Shown here: in pieces, positions 32,651 through 40,886 of the stretch | Layout: each line of letters starts with the position of its first letter | How positions within the stretch are numbered: the first letter of the stretch is position 1 | NCBI GenBank assembly: GCA_023423275.1 | Contig: JAFAFW010000101.1 | Location: 1 to 42,866 of the forward strand | Origin: Pseudomonadota bacterium | GTDB taxonomy: Bacteria > Pseudomonadota > Alphaproteobacteria > Rhizobiales > Hyphomicrobiaceae | Direction: 5' to 3' | Length of the DNA: 42,866 bases | Position numbers and translations under genes: made by a program | Notes under the pieces: model-generated | The model's database searches: none | What the model saw: only the letters and a program-made list of their open reading frames with translations | Told to the model about the DNA's origin: nothing

Positions 32651-33477
32651 AGGCGTCCTTTCAAGCGAGGATCGACAATATCCCGGATGCCGTCGCTGAG
32701 GAGATTGAGCCCGAGTAGAGCAGCGGAGATCGCTATCCCGGACATAGTCAGAACCCATGGCGCACGTTGGAAATATTCCCGCCCGTCGGCCATGATCGTA
32801 CCTAGAGATGGTGCCGGTGGCTGCACGCCCAGGCCGAGGAAGCTCAGTCCCGCCTCGATAACGATGCCGAATGCCACACCAATCGCGAATTGCACATAGA
32901 TGGGGGCGGCTATATTCGGCAGGATCTCACGCAGCATGATGCTCCGCGAACTTTGCCCCATGACGGCCGCCGCCTCAACCCACGGTTCACTGCGCACGAC
33001 CAAAGCCAGATTGCGCGTTAGGCGCATAAAAATGGGCAGATAAATGAGCGCGATCGCAATGGCGATATTAGCTGTCCCGTACCCCAGGATGACCATCAGG
33101 AATAGCGCCAGAACGAAACTCGGGAAGGAAAAGAGCAGATCCGAGAATCGCGTCAGCAGCATTGATCTCCAACCGCCGTAATGCGCGGCGACGAGCCCCG
33201 CGGCCACGCCGAGCGCTGCTGCAGTTAGCACGCCGACAGCCGAAATCATCAGTGAGACGCCGGCTCCATGCAGCACGCGTGTAAGCACATCCCTGCCAAA
33301 CGAATCCGTGCCCAATGGATGCTCGAGGCTCGGCGGGGCAAGAATCGCCATGAAGTCGCTGTCTGTCGGAGAATAAGGGCTGAGCCAAGGTCCCACGATA
33401 ATGCCGAGCAGGAAGATGCTCGTGAGGACCGAGCCGATCAGAAGCAGCCGATTGGCGAATATTTCGCGTAGCTTCAT
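32647..33477 (-). CDS. Oligopeptide/dipeptide-type ABC transporter permease (DppC-like)
   Basis: 276-aa inner-membrane permease with about six helices. HPLGTDSFGRDVLTRVLHGA (about residues 53-72) is the DppC N-terminal hallmark. The EAA loop region reads WVEAAAVMGQSSRSIMLREI, followed by LPNIAAPIYVQ. The end, LGLNLLSDGIRDIVDPRLKGR, is typical of the family. I chose the ATG at 33477, which overlaps the DppB-like stop (ATGA) and follows GAGGAAG; an upstream ATG at 33504 is less likely. Confidence 0.94.
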   Translation of the reverse strand: MKLREIFANRLLLIGSVLTSIFLLGIIVGPWLSPYSPTDSDFMAILAPPSLEHPLGTDSFGRDVLTRVLHGAGVSLMISAVGVLTAAALGVAAGLVAAHYGGWRSMLLTRFSDLLFSFPSFVLALFLMVILGYGTANIAIAIALIYLPIFMRLTRNLALVVRSEPWVEAAAVMGQSSRSIMLREILPNIAAPIYVQFAIGVAFGIVIEAGLSFLGLGVQPPAPSLGTIMADGREYFQRAPWVLTMSGIAISAALLGLNLLSDGIRDIVDPRLKGRL

Positions 33478-34427
33478 GTCTTCCTCGGGTTCAGAGCTAC
33501 GCACAGCAGGTCAACGAGAAAGTTGGTCAGCAGGACGCCAAGTAGGAACGTCAGAGCACAGGCTTGAACGATCGCATAGTCGCGGCCGAACGCGGCATCC
33601 ACCATCAATGCGCCGACGCCGGGCACGCCGAAGATGCGTTCGACGACGACAGTGCCGCCCAGCAGATAACGGATCTGCAGGCCGATGACGGTGACATACG
33701 GGATCAGCGCATTGCGCAATACGAAATGGATAAAGATGAAGGGCTCGCGATATCCAAATGCGCGGGCTACGCGAACATGGTCGCGGAACATCGTCTCCAG
33801 CAACGCCGTGCGCAAGATACGGGTAAAGACGGCTGCCATCGGAGCCGCGATGGCCAGCGCCGGTAAAAAGCCCGTATAGAGCGCGCCGCTCAGCGAGACC
33901 TGCGCCGGTGTGAAGCCGTAGGAGGGGAACAGTCCCGTGGTCAAGGCTAGGCCGTAGATCAGCACGTACGACAGCCAGAAATCCGGCATCGATATGCCGA
34001 GGATCGCCAGAGAGGTTGCCCCGGTGTCGACCAATCGCCCATGGCGGAGAGCAGATGCAGTACCTGCAATCAATGAGATGAACACCGCCAAAGCCAGAGC
34101 GTAGACGCCAATGAACAGGGTATTCGGCAGACGGTCTGCCAACAGCGTGGCGATTGGTACGCCGCCAGCGACTGTCATGGAGTTTCCAAGATCACCGCCA
34201 GCCGCTGCCCGCAGCCATCGCCAGAACTGCAACAGCAGCGGGTCGTTCAACCCCCATTCAAGGTGCAGCCGGGCAATGGCTTCCGGTGTCGCGTTCTCAC
34301 CGAGGACAGCTACTGCCGGATCGCCGGATCCCGCGCGCATCGCCAGGAATACGGCGGCGGCGCCGAGCAGTGCAATCAGCAACGCACTGCTTGTCTGACG
34401 GAGCAAAGGCAGCACCAAGCCGTTCAT
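33474..34427 (-). CDS. Oligopeptide/dipeptide-type ABC transporter permease (DppB-like)
   Basis: 317-aa permease with about six helices. The family segments are the N-terminal hydrophobic helix, LHLEWGLNDPLLLQFWRWL in the periplasmic loop, the EAA-like RDHVRVARAFGYREPFIFIHFVLRNALIP and the C-terminal GGTVVVERIFGVPGVG (cited by motif). I start it at the ATG at 34427, 11 bp after the binding-protein stop. A TTG at 34460 in the same frame would overlap that gene and add 11 polar residues before the first helix. Confidence 0.92.
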   Translation of the reverse strand: MNGLVLPLLRQTSSALLIALLGAAAVFLAMRAGSGDPAVAVLGENATPEAIARLHLEWGLNDPLLLQFWRWLRAAAGGDLGNSMTVAGGVPIATLLADRLPNTLFIGVYALALAVFISLIAGTASALRHGRLVDTGATSLAILGISMPDFWLSYVLIYGLALTTGLFPSYGFTPAQVSLSGALYTGFLPALAIAAPMAAVFTRILRTALLETMFRDHVRVARAFGYREPFIFIHFVLRNALIPYVTVIGLQIRYLLGGTVVVERIFGVPGVGALMVDAAFGRDYAIVQACALTFLLGVLLTNFLVDLLCVALNPRKT

Positions 34428-34437
34428 CCTGTGGCCG

Positions 34438-36009
34438 TCAGCATGCGCTGACGTCTGCAAGCTGAGCGCCGAAACCGGAATACGGCGTTTGGCTGAACCC
34501 CTTCACCTTCGTTGTCTGCAAGTTGTGGACATAGTTTTCAAAGCAGCAGGCGACAGGTGCGTCATTGACCATCATATCCTCCGCTTGGCGGTATAGCGCA
34601 GCGCGACGCTCAGGGTCGATTTCCTGGCTCGCGGCGACCACAAGCTTGTCGAACTCGGGGTTGCGATAATTGGAGAAATTGCGCGTACCACTCGAGTGCA
34701 TGTTCTCGTAAAGGTACTCGTCAGGATCGATGTTGCCGATCAAGCCCCAAATCGATGCCTGGTAGTCCTTGCGCACGACGCGGCCGAATGCGGCGTTAAC
34801 ATCCATGACCTCAAGTCGCAATTTGGTGCCCAGGGTCTGATTGACTTGGCCGACGAATATCTCGCCAAAGCGTTTCCACCAGCCATTACCCCAGGTGACC
34901 ACTATGGCTTCGGTTCCCGCACCATAGCGAGACTTGGCCAGTTCCGCTTTCGCTGCGGCCGGATTGAAGGTCGTCATCGGTCGGGGATCTTTTTGATGCA
35001 TCGTCGGCATTGCGGCTGGGATTATGCCGTTGGCAGTCCGCCCCTCGCCAAAGAGAATGGCCTTGACCATAACGTCTCTGCTAAACGCCTGGGCGACGGC
35101 GCGACGGAAATGTACGTCATCAAAAGGTGCAACTGCGGTATTGAGCAGCACGAACCGGCTATTTAGTCCGTTACCCTTCAGTACTTTCACAGCAGGGTTT
35201 TTTTCCAGACTGCCGACATCGGCGAACGGCGCCGTACTTGTGATGTCCACCGCGCCGCCGAGCAACGCCGTGACGCCGATTGACTCCTCAGCGATCAGCG
35301 GAAATTCCACGATCTGCGGAATTGCCTTTCCCTTCTCGAAATAATCGGGATTGGCTTTGCATGTGACTTTGGACGTCGGCTGCAGGCTGTCAAAGCGAAA
35401 CGGCCCGGTCCCGATCGGCTTGATGCCGAACGCGCGCCCATCATCCGATGAAAGAATGTGCTTGGGCACGATCTGGCTGCCCGTGCGGCAATTGGTGAGG
35501 TAGGCCAACAACGGGGCATAAGGTCGGTCCGTCTCAAATTCTACGGTGAGTGGATCGACAACCCGGATCTCGGTCACGCGTTCGAACTTGGCGCGATGCG
35601 GAGACGAAGTTGCAGGATCGCGGAGGCGATCGAAGGTAAACTTCACATCTTCCGCCGTGCAGTCGACGCCGTCGTGGAACTTGACACCCTTCCGCAGGCG
35701 AAACCGCACGACGCGGTCGCCGATAATTTCCCAACTTTCCGCCAGATCGCCTTCGAGCTCCATCTTTGCGTTGAACCTGAGCAACGCGTTGAAGAGCCCC
35801 CAGATTACGTAGAATTCGGATATGACTGTGGCTTTCGCCGGATCGAGGGTATTGACGACGTTATAGCCGGCAATTGCAGCACGTAGGGTGCTGCAGTCAG
35901 CGCCCTGCGCCATCAGCCCGCGTGGCAAGGCACTCAGGGCGAGACCAACCGCCGGAACGGCGAGCAGCCCACGTCGATTGATGAGAACGCGTCGTTGCGA
36001 CAATGTCAT
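34438..36009 (-). CDS. Extracellular solute-binding protein family 5 (dipeptide/oligopeptide type)
   Basis: 523-aa SBP_bac_5 binding protein. The N-terminus has twin arginines (INRRGLL) and a hydrophobic core ending GLMAQG, so export by Tat or Sec with cleavage around residue 35 is likely. Family features are the segment near VVRFRLRKGVKFHDGVDCTAEDVKFTFDR (by motif) and the C-terminal NDAPVACCFENYVHNLQTTKVKGF. Starts at 36027 (TTG) and 36009 (ATG) are in frame; GGAG sits 8 bp before the ATG. Family 5 proteins bind peptides, glycosides, nickel, opines and other compounds, and nothing here fixes the ligand. It follows the cupin gene by 36 bp. Confidence 0.93.
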   Translation of the reverse strand: MTLSQRRVLINRRGLLAVPAVGLALSALPRGLMAQGADCSTLRAAIAGYNVVNTLDPAKATVISEFYVIWGLFNALLRFNAKMELEGDLAESWEIIGDRVVRFRLRKGVKFHDGVDCTAEDVKFTFDRLRDPATSSPHRAKFERVTEIRVVDPLTVEFETDRPYAPLLAYLTNCRTGSQIVPKHILSSDDGRAFGIKPIGTGPFRFDSLQPTSKVTCKANPDYFEKGKAIPQIVEFPLIAEESIGVTALLGGAVDITSTAPFADVGSLEKNPAVKVLKGNGLNSRFVLLNTAVAPFDDVHFRRAVAQAFSRDVMVKAILFGEGRTANGIIPAAMPTMHQKDPRPMTTFNPAAAKAELAKSRYGAGTEAIVVTWGNGWWKRFGEIFVGQVNQTLGTKLRLEVMDVNAAFGRVVRKDYQASIWGLIGNIDPDEYLYENMHSSGTRNFSNYRNPEFDKLVVAASQEIDPERRAALYRQAEDMMVNDAPVACCFENYVHNLQTTKVKGFSQTPYSGFGAQLADVSAC

Positions 36010-36045
36010 GGTCGGCTCCGGCGGCAATGGAGGAGGTTGACTACG

Positions 36046-36474
36046 TCAGACTTGAGAACGGGGCGTGTTGCTGGGACTGAAAAACAGCAACATCTCGCAG
36101 CCTTCCTCGCAGGCCGTCAGGTGCGGGAAGTCAGGGCGGTGCAGGACGTAATCACCCGCCTGCAGCAGCCGGTGTCCGTCCGAAAAGCTGCCGGATATGA
36201 TATAGAGGTGCTCCAAATCGTCATGCGTGTGCATGGGCCGCGAAACACCCGGGTCCATCTTGTAGAGGACGGCAGAGGTATGGGCAGTCGGGTCGGAGAA
36301 CAGGGTTTTCTGGTAGATGCCCGGGTGATGAGCCGGACTCCATGGCATCTTCTCAGTGCTGACATATGCGGCTTCAGGAGCCGGACCGGAAACGCCGTCA
36401 ACTTCATTTACGACAGCAAATCGGTTCTTCAGATCGACCGGATCCAGGAGGCTATCTGATTTGATCGTTGACAA
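36046..36474 (-). CDS. Cupin domain protein, first gene of the Dpp-type operon
   Basis: About 142-aa single-domain cupin. The first cupin motif is fully present: Gly76, His82, His84, Glu88 and Gly95 in the PGVSRPMHTHDDLEHLYIIS region. The second contains Gly107 and His118. It probably binds a divalent metal; the enzymatic or regulatory role is unknown. The frame is open to an ATG at 36540, but that start would lie upstream of the predicted promoter at 36504-36533. I therefore prefer the TTG at 36474, which follows GCGAGGACG; a GTG at 36498 is the other option. The gene leads the binding protein-permease-ATPase operon and is divergent from a GntR/FCD regulator. Confidence 0.82.
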   Translation of the reverse strand: MSTIKSDSLLDPVDLKNRFAVVNEVDGVSGPAPEAAYVSTEKMPWSPAHHPGIYQKTLFSDPTAHTSAVLYKMDPGVSRPMHTHDDLEHLYIISGSFSDGHRLLQAGDYVLHRPDFPHLTACEEGCEMLLFFSPSNTPRSQV

Positions 36475-36503
36475 GGCGTCCTCGCTCTCTGTTGACACAA
36501 TTG

Positions 36504-36533
36504 AGTATACTGAGAGGTTTAAAAGACCGTCAA
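36504..36533 (-). promoter_or_regulatory. Predicted sigma-70-type promoter of the cupin/Dpp operon with overlapping GTATAC site
   Basis: On the minus strand TTGACG (36533-36528) is followed after 18 bp by TATACT (36509-36504), close to the consensus. The -10 element overlaps the palindrome AGTATACT (36504-36511), which contains GTATAC. FCD-type GntR proteins commonly bind GT-N2-AC cores, so a regulator bound here would block transcription. Transcription would start near 36497. This places the translational start of the cupin downstream of the first ATG. Confidence 0.55.
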
Positions 36534-36658
36534 GGTCCATTGTGGGCCGCTCGTGCCGGATAGGTTCGTTTAGATTTTCACGGTAATATTTGAGGAAAGC
36601 GGGTGTCCACCCTTAAGAACGACTTGGGCGAAGAAGCCAAAGAGGCATCTTGAGGCTC

Positions 36659-36667
36659 TGAGTATAC
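36659..36667. promoter_or_regulatory. Second TGAGTATAC copy, in front of the GntR/FCD gene
   Basis: TGAGTATAC here repeats exactly the 9 bases at 36502-36510 and has the same GTATAC core. It ends 23 bp before the ATG of the GntR/FCD regulator, so autoregulation is likely. Two identical cores at both ends of a divergent promoter region next to a GntR gene support real operators. Confidence 0.5.
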
Positions 36668-36690
36668 CCAAAGGTAGAAGTACATCGACT

Positions 36691-37404
36691 ATGACTCAAA
36701 CCGACAATGAAATGCTTTCAAGCCAGCAACATGCGCTCCTCGGCGATGAGCTCTACCACCGCATCAAGAGCGATATCCTTTCGCGAAAGCTTGAACAGGG
36801 CATGCCCCTGAACGAGGCTCTTCTGGGGCAACATTATGCTGGCAGCCGCACTCCCGTGCGTCAGGCGCTGCTCAGATTGCAGCAGGAGGGCTTCGTTGAG
36901 AAATCCGGCCGTATTCTCTGTGTGCGGAGCTTCACCTTTGAAGCGGTGCGCGAACTCTACGAGCTTCGGGAAGCGCTGGAAAAAATGACGGTGCGGTTAT
37001 GCATCGAGCGTGCCACGAATGCCGAACTCGAAGCATTGGCACAGGAACTCGATACCTATGATCAGTTCGACTTGGCGGTGAGGCGCGAAGCCTTCAACAG
37101 GCATGCCAACGGTTTCCATCGCAGTCTCGCCCGTCTGGCACGGAACGAGACGCTGCGTCGACAGCTTGATCATATGCTTGACCTTGTTTTGATGGTGAAT
37201 GCGCGCTGGTTCCTGGAAGGGACCGTGGAAGGCGCCCGGCAGGGTCATGCTGTGATTCTGGAAGCCATACTGCAGCGTGACGTCACCGTAGCCGAAGCGG
37301 CGATGCGCACCCATATTATACGGATAACCCGGCTATTTGCGCAGCAGACGCTCGGAATCCGCCATTCTGAGGCGGCTAATATTCAACCTACTGCTTTGCG
37401 CTAA
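36691..37404 (+). CDS. GntR family regulator with FCD domain (FadR subfamily)
   Basis: 237-aa regulator. The winged helix spans about residues 17-78 (ELYHRIKSDILSRKLEQGMPL, by position; SRTPVRQALLRLQQEGFVE), and the all-helical FCD domain about 85-220 has the metal-type histidines in GFHRSLARLARNE, QGHAVILEAI and AMRTHIIRITRLF. FCD domains bind carboxylic acids, often through a metal. It is divergent from the cupin/Dpp operon and two GTATAC sites flank the promoters, so it most likely represses that operon and itself until the imported acid is present. The TRAP operon could also belong to its regulon, but no such site was seen there. Confidence 0.92.
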   Translation: MTQTDNEMLSSQQHALLGDELYHRIKSDILSRKLEQGMPLNEALLGQHYAGSRTPVRQALLRLQQEGFVEKSGRILCVRSFTFEAVRELYELREALEKMTVRLCIERATNAELEALAQELDTYDQFDLAVRREAFNRHANGFHRSLARLARNETLRRQLDHMLDLVLMVNARWFLEGTVEGARQGHAVILEAILQRDVTVAEAAMRTHIIRITRLFAQQTLGIRHSEAANIQPTALR

Positions 37405-37582
37405 CGCCGCAAAACGGACACATGCGAAGGGCTGGAGGTCGTTATGGCGCTTCATTGCCGATGTGCTCGGCCAGCGCCTGATTGGGCCTGAACCGTCGAG
37501 GATCCGTTAGCGAATCTGGTCCGGCCATTGGCATGGCTCCGAACGCCCTGCCAATGGAAGATGTGAACTGAATGCCATTTCT

Positions 37583-37702
37583 TTAAGCCTTCGGTCTCTC
37601 CGGATCAGGGATTTCTCCTGGCCTATAGTCCGGCAGGCGGCCGGCAAGGATAATCGACAACAGTGCGAGCCCCGCCATGACGAGGCGCGCTTCGGTATTC
37701 AC
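37583..37702 (-). CDS. Possible small membrane-anchored peptide
   Basis: A 39-codon frame starting with GTG (37702) gives a peptide with one hydrophobic stretch (VMAGLALLSIILAG, residues 8-21) and a Pro/Asp-rich tail DYRPGEIPDPERPKA. The composition looks like a real protein tail rather than random translation. The ribosome site is poor, however, and an in-frame stop lies four codons upstream. It could be a small membrane protein or the surviving end of a lost gene. It lies in an otherwise gene-free 500-bp stretch (37405-37910) after the GntR/FCD gene. Confidence 0.3.
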   Translation of the reverse strand: MNTEARLVMAGLALLSIILAGRLPDYRPGEIPDPERPKA

Positions 37703-37910
37703 GGCGACCGCCTAGTTACCCAACTCACGGAAGATGTCCTAGGTTCCAAACCTTATCGCCGGTCCTTCATGCGCTGCTAGCCGCAGCGTCCGAAGATCGA
37801 AGCTTGATGCTGACCCTTTACGACAGCCTGAAGCTCGGCGTTGCGCATTTGCCGCGGCGCTTCACCGTTCTGGCCACCATGTGGACGCCGCTGGTCTGGC
37901 GTCTCCCGCA

Positions 37911-38081
37911 ATCTGCGCATGGATTATCAGCGGCGTGAGAGTCATGACTGACAATCTGATCCTCCGTGCTGAGTACCGTCACAACGATTTTGGCAAGGAG
38001 AAATTCGAAACGCCGTCGAGGCCGCACGAAGTCAAACTCTCATCCGACGTATGGACGCTGGGCGTGGCGTATAAATTCTGA
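37911..38081 (+). pseudogene. C-terminal remnant of an outer-membrane beta-barrel protein (Omp25/Rop-like)
   Basis: The last 45 residues from the ATG at 37944 read as the final strands of an alphaproteobacterial OMP: DNLILRAEYRHNDFG, then VWTLGVAYKF with the terminal Phe required for barrel assembly. The residues just before (AWIISGVRVMTDN) match the preceding strand loosely. The rest of the barrel (150-200 residues) and a signal peptide are missing, and upstream sequence is interrupted in all frames. This is a degraded gene or a fragment left by a rearrangement at the edge of the catabolic island. Confidence 0.75.
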
Positions 38082-38149
38082 AGAGCAATTGAAAAGCCGC
38101 TGGAGAAATCCGTGAGTCGCTACGCGAGAGCAGAGCAGGGAATGAGTGC

Positions 38150-38875
38150 TCATGTCTGCGCGTCGGCTGCTGCGCACTCTGATGCCTCGAATTCCGATAA
38201 CCGCCCTGCGTTCATCGTCAGGATCCGATCCGCAAACCGCTGGGCCAATTGAGGCTGGTGCAACGTGCAGATCACAGCAACGCCGGATGTGCGGGTGAGA
38301 GCGTGCAGAAGTTCCAGAATGGACAATGCGGTTTCCGGATCCAGACTGGCGACCGGCTCATCGGCCAGGATAACGCGGCTCCGCTGCGCGATCGCGCGTG
38401 CGATGGCGACGCGCTGCTGCTGCCCGCCCGACAGCGTATCGGCTCTCTGATCGAGATGTTCGCCGAGGCCGACCTCGCGCAGCGCGTCCGCTGCAATCAT
38501 GACGTCATCAGCGCTGAAGGTCCGAAGCATGACCCGCCACAAGGGAGCGTTCCCCAGGCGTCCCGCCAAAGCATTCTCGAGAGCCGACAGACGCCGAATC
38601 AGATTGAACTGCTGAAACACGAGACCCATTCGCCGTCGTGCCGCAGCGAGCCGCTTGCCGCGAAGCGTGTGGAAGACCTCGCCGCCAATTTCTATCTCTC
38701 CATCATCCGGCTCGGTCAGACGGGTGAGACAGCGGAAAAGGGTCGTTTTCCCCGAGCCACTCGCCCCCAGCACCGCTACGAATTCTCCGGCCTGAACCGA
38801 GAACGACGCGTCGACAACTGCAGCTCGTGAGCCAAACGATTTCGACAAATGGCGGACAGAAAGAGCTGGAGTCAT
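38150..38875 (-). CDS. Phosphonate-type ABC transporter ATP-binding protein (PhnC-like)
   Basis: 241-aa ATPase of the PhnC group. Walker A is GASGSGKTT (residues 37-45), the Q-loop is VFQQFNLIRRLSALENALAG, the signature is LSGGQQQR and Walker B is VILADEPVASLD. I chose the ATG at 38875, which overlaps the permease stop (ATGA); an in-frame ATG at 38896 would lengthen the overlap. It is the last gene of a binding protein-permease-ATPase operon. No C-P lyase, phosphonatase or phosphite dehydrogenase is present, so phosphonate is only one candidate substrate. Confidence 0.93.
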   Translation of the reverse strand: MTPALSVRHLSKSFGSRAAVVDASFSVQAGEFVAVLGASGSGKTTLFRCLTRLTEPDDGEIEIGGEVFHTLRGKRLAAARRRMGLVFQQFNLIRRLSALENALAGRLGNAPLWRVMLRTFSADDVMIAADALREVGLGEHLDQRADTLSGGQQQRVAIARAIAQRSRVILADEPVASLDPETALSILELLHALTRTSGVAVICTLHQPQLAQRFADRILTMNAGRLSEFEASECAAADAQT

Positions 38876-39672
38876 ACGAGCCGCCGCCGCAACCATGCGC
38901 TGACTGCATCGATTGCCGTTACCATGGCGAGTATGAGCAGCAGTATCGTGAACACGCGATCGAATTGGAGAAGATCGACGCTATTCTTCAATTCCTGCCC
39001 GATCCCGCCCGCTCCGACAATTCCCAGCACCGTGGAGGCGCGTACGCTCCATTCCCACATGTAAAGCGTGATCGATGACAGGCTCGGCAGCACGTCCGGC
39101 ACAAGAGCATAGCGAATGACCTTCAGGCGCCCGGCTCCCGTCATGGTCGCGGCCTCGATCGGACCTGGCTGCGCGGTCTCGATGCTTTCTGACCAGAGCT
39201 TCCCGATTGAACCCGCGGCGTGCAGAGCCACACCGAGCACGCCGGCGAATGGACCGAGGCCGACAGCGGCGACAAAGATAAGCGCGAAGACAAAGCTGTC
39301 GATGCCGCGCAAAGCGTTGAGCACACCCCGCGCGGGTACGGACAACCATGCCGACGGCGTGATATTCCGCGCCGCGAGAATACAAAGCGGTATGGCCAGA
39401 AACGCGCCGAACGACGTACCGACGGTACCCATGGCAACAGTTTCTGCCGCCCGAAATGACAGGATACCGATTTCCGAAAAATCCGGCGGCCAGGCGCGAG
39501 CGGCCCATCCTGCGAGCCGCGGCAGCCCATCCCAAAGTTTGGAGAAGCTGACTTCCGCGACACGAAGGCAGATGATGTAGAATGCAGCGCCGACTCCGAT
39601 GAGAGCAGCAAAGCGAAGTTGCTCTCCCAGCGTTCTGCGATAGGGGACAAGAGTGGCGCCGCAGCTTTCCAC
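38872..39672 (-). CDS. Phosphonate-type ABC transporter permease (PhnE-like)
   Basis: 266-aa inner-membrane permease with five to six helices. AAETVAMGTVGTSFGAFLAIPL is the first core helix, and LRGIDSFVFALIFVAAVGLGPFAGVL and VRASTVLGIVGAGGIGQEL are family blocks (by motif). The EAA-like loop is IEAATMTGAGRLKVIRYALVP. It starts 7 bp after the binding-protein stop and overlaps the ATPase gene by 4 bp. Confidence 0.93.
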   Translation of the reverse strand: MESCGATLVPYRRTLGEQLRFAALIGVGAAFYIICLRVAEVSFSKLWDGLPRLAGWAARAWPPDFSEIGILSFRAAETVAMGTVGTSFGAFLAIPLCILAARNITPSAWLSVPARGVLNALRGIDSFVFALIFVAAVGLGPFAGVLGVALHAAGSIGKLWSESIETAQPGPIEAATMTGAGRLKVIRYALVPDVLPSLSSITLYMWEWSVRASTVLGIVGAGGIGQELKNSVDLLQFDRVFTILLLILAMVTAIDAVSAWLRRRLV

Positions 39673-39679
39673 GCCCGCT

Positions 39680-40558
39680 CTACTTTCCGCTCGTCTTTGG
39701 TTTCAGGCGCCCAACCGCAATCCCGGCATCTTCGATGATTTTGTAACTCGAGTGATCCGCCGCCACCCAGCCTGTGTAGTTCTTCGGCATCAAGTTGAGC
39801 GCCTGCTCGGTGCTGATGGCCAGAACGGCCTCACGCACTTTGCGGATGATTTCGGGATCGAGATCTGCCCGCACGACCAGAGGATCATTTGGCAGTGGAT
39901 CTGACGTCCATACTACGCGCACCTGATCCGGTTTGAATGTGCCGCGTTCGATGAAGCTGTTCATATTGCGATCGTAGTCCGAGGCGAGATCGACTTGTTC
40001 GTTGATGACTGACAGGATTTGCGCGGCGTGTGACGCACCATCCCGATATTGGAAGTAGGTCTTCGGGTCGATGCCGATAGACTTGAAGTAGTGGGTCGGC
40101 ACCAGCCATCCCGATGTCGAGCCCGCATCCGCCAGCGACAGCCGCAAGCCCTTCGCATCGTCCGGCCACTTCTCGATCTTCGCGTCGGGGCGTGCGACGA
40201 TGATGGCATGATAGCTCGGCTTACCATTGTATTTTACGGTCGCAATCGCCTGCGCACCGCCTTCATTGTTGGCGAGCACATAACCCCACGGCCCCATCCA
40301 GGCAATGTCGGCCTGTTTGTTCGCCAGCGCAATCGCGATGCCCGCCCAATCCGTTGTAACGACGAGCTCGTACTCCCGACCGAGTTTCTCCGCGATATGC
40401 CGGAAGAACGGCTCGTAAGCCTTTTTCGTGTCAGTCGGCGTGGGCTGGAAGGGACCGACAGCAAACCTCAGTTTTTCCTGCGCCCAGGCGGCGGGGGCGC
40501 CTGTCGCCATGGCGAGGATCAGCGATAGAAGTGCGATAGTGAGTTTGGCTGGCTTCAT
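39680..40558 (-). CDS. Phosphonate-type ABC transporter periplasmic binding protein (PhnD-like)
   Basis: 292-aa PhnD-family binding protein. Residues 1-26 form a Sec signal peptide (ending AWAQ). Family segments are LRFAVGPFQPTPTDTKKAYEPFFRHIAEKLG (by position, 30-60), ALANKQADIAWMGPWGYVLA and the SLADAGSTSGWLVP block in which PhnD/PtxB proteins bind the oxyanion. I chose the ATG at 40558, preceded by GGAGGACACC; the frame is open upstream but those residues are not a signal peptide. Relatives bind phosphonates, phosphite, methylphosphonate, selenate or other anions. Confidence 0.93.
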   Translation of the reverse strand: MKPAKLTIALLSLILAMATGAPAAWAQEKLRFAVGPFQPTPTDTKKAYEPFFRHIAEKLGREYELVVTTDWAGIAIALANKQADIAWMGPWGYVLANNEGGAQAIATVKYNGKPSYHAIIVARPDAKIEKWPDDAKGLRLSLADAGSTSGWLVPTHYFKSIGIDPKTYFQYRDGASHAAQILSVINEQVDLASDYDRNMNSFIERGTFKPDQVRVVWTSDPLPNDPLVVRADLDPEIIRKVREAVLAISTEQALNLMPKNYTGWVAADHSSYKIIEDAGIAVGRLKPKTSGK

Positions 40559-40830
40559 GGTGTCCTCCGGATGATCCGCCGTGCATATCACGCCGATAGT
40601 GACACACGTATCAAGACCAATAACGAAGAATTGTCCGATGTCGAGCGTTAGCCGGATCAACCATTGGCTTGCCTCCTTGCCGCGCATTCGTGCCCGGGCA
40701 AGCGGATTCGTTCTCGCGGATCGATCTCCAGAGAAGTGAGCCGAGCGCATATTCGTTAGCATACCGATAACCGTGGCACGCGACCTGAGGCCTGTTGTCG
40801 AGCTACGATGCGTGTAGTGAGGCCAAAAGA

Positions 40831-40862
40831 GGAAAGGGAGCGACGCAGGTCGCTCCCTTTCC
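40831..40862 (-). terminator. Strong intrinsic terminator of the small basic secreted-protein gene
   Basis: Perfect 14-bp inverted repeat: GGAAAGGGAGCGAC (40831-40844), 4-base loop and GTCGCTCCCTTTCC (40849-40862). Read on the minus strand it lies 25 bp after the stop at 40887 and is followed by CTCTTTT, a short U-tract. No T-tract follows on the plus strand, so it mainly ends minus-strand transcription. The rest of the gap up to the PhnD-like gene (40559-40830) contains that operon's promoter and no visible gene. Confidence 0.85.
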
Positions 40863-40886
40863 CCTTAACGAGATCGATTTGATCTC

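Noticed and set aside
36475..36540. Longest cupin frame starting at ATG 36540
   Set aside because: A -35/-10 promoter for the same strand lies inside this segment, so the first 22 codons are unlikely to be transcribed as coding sequence.
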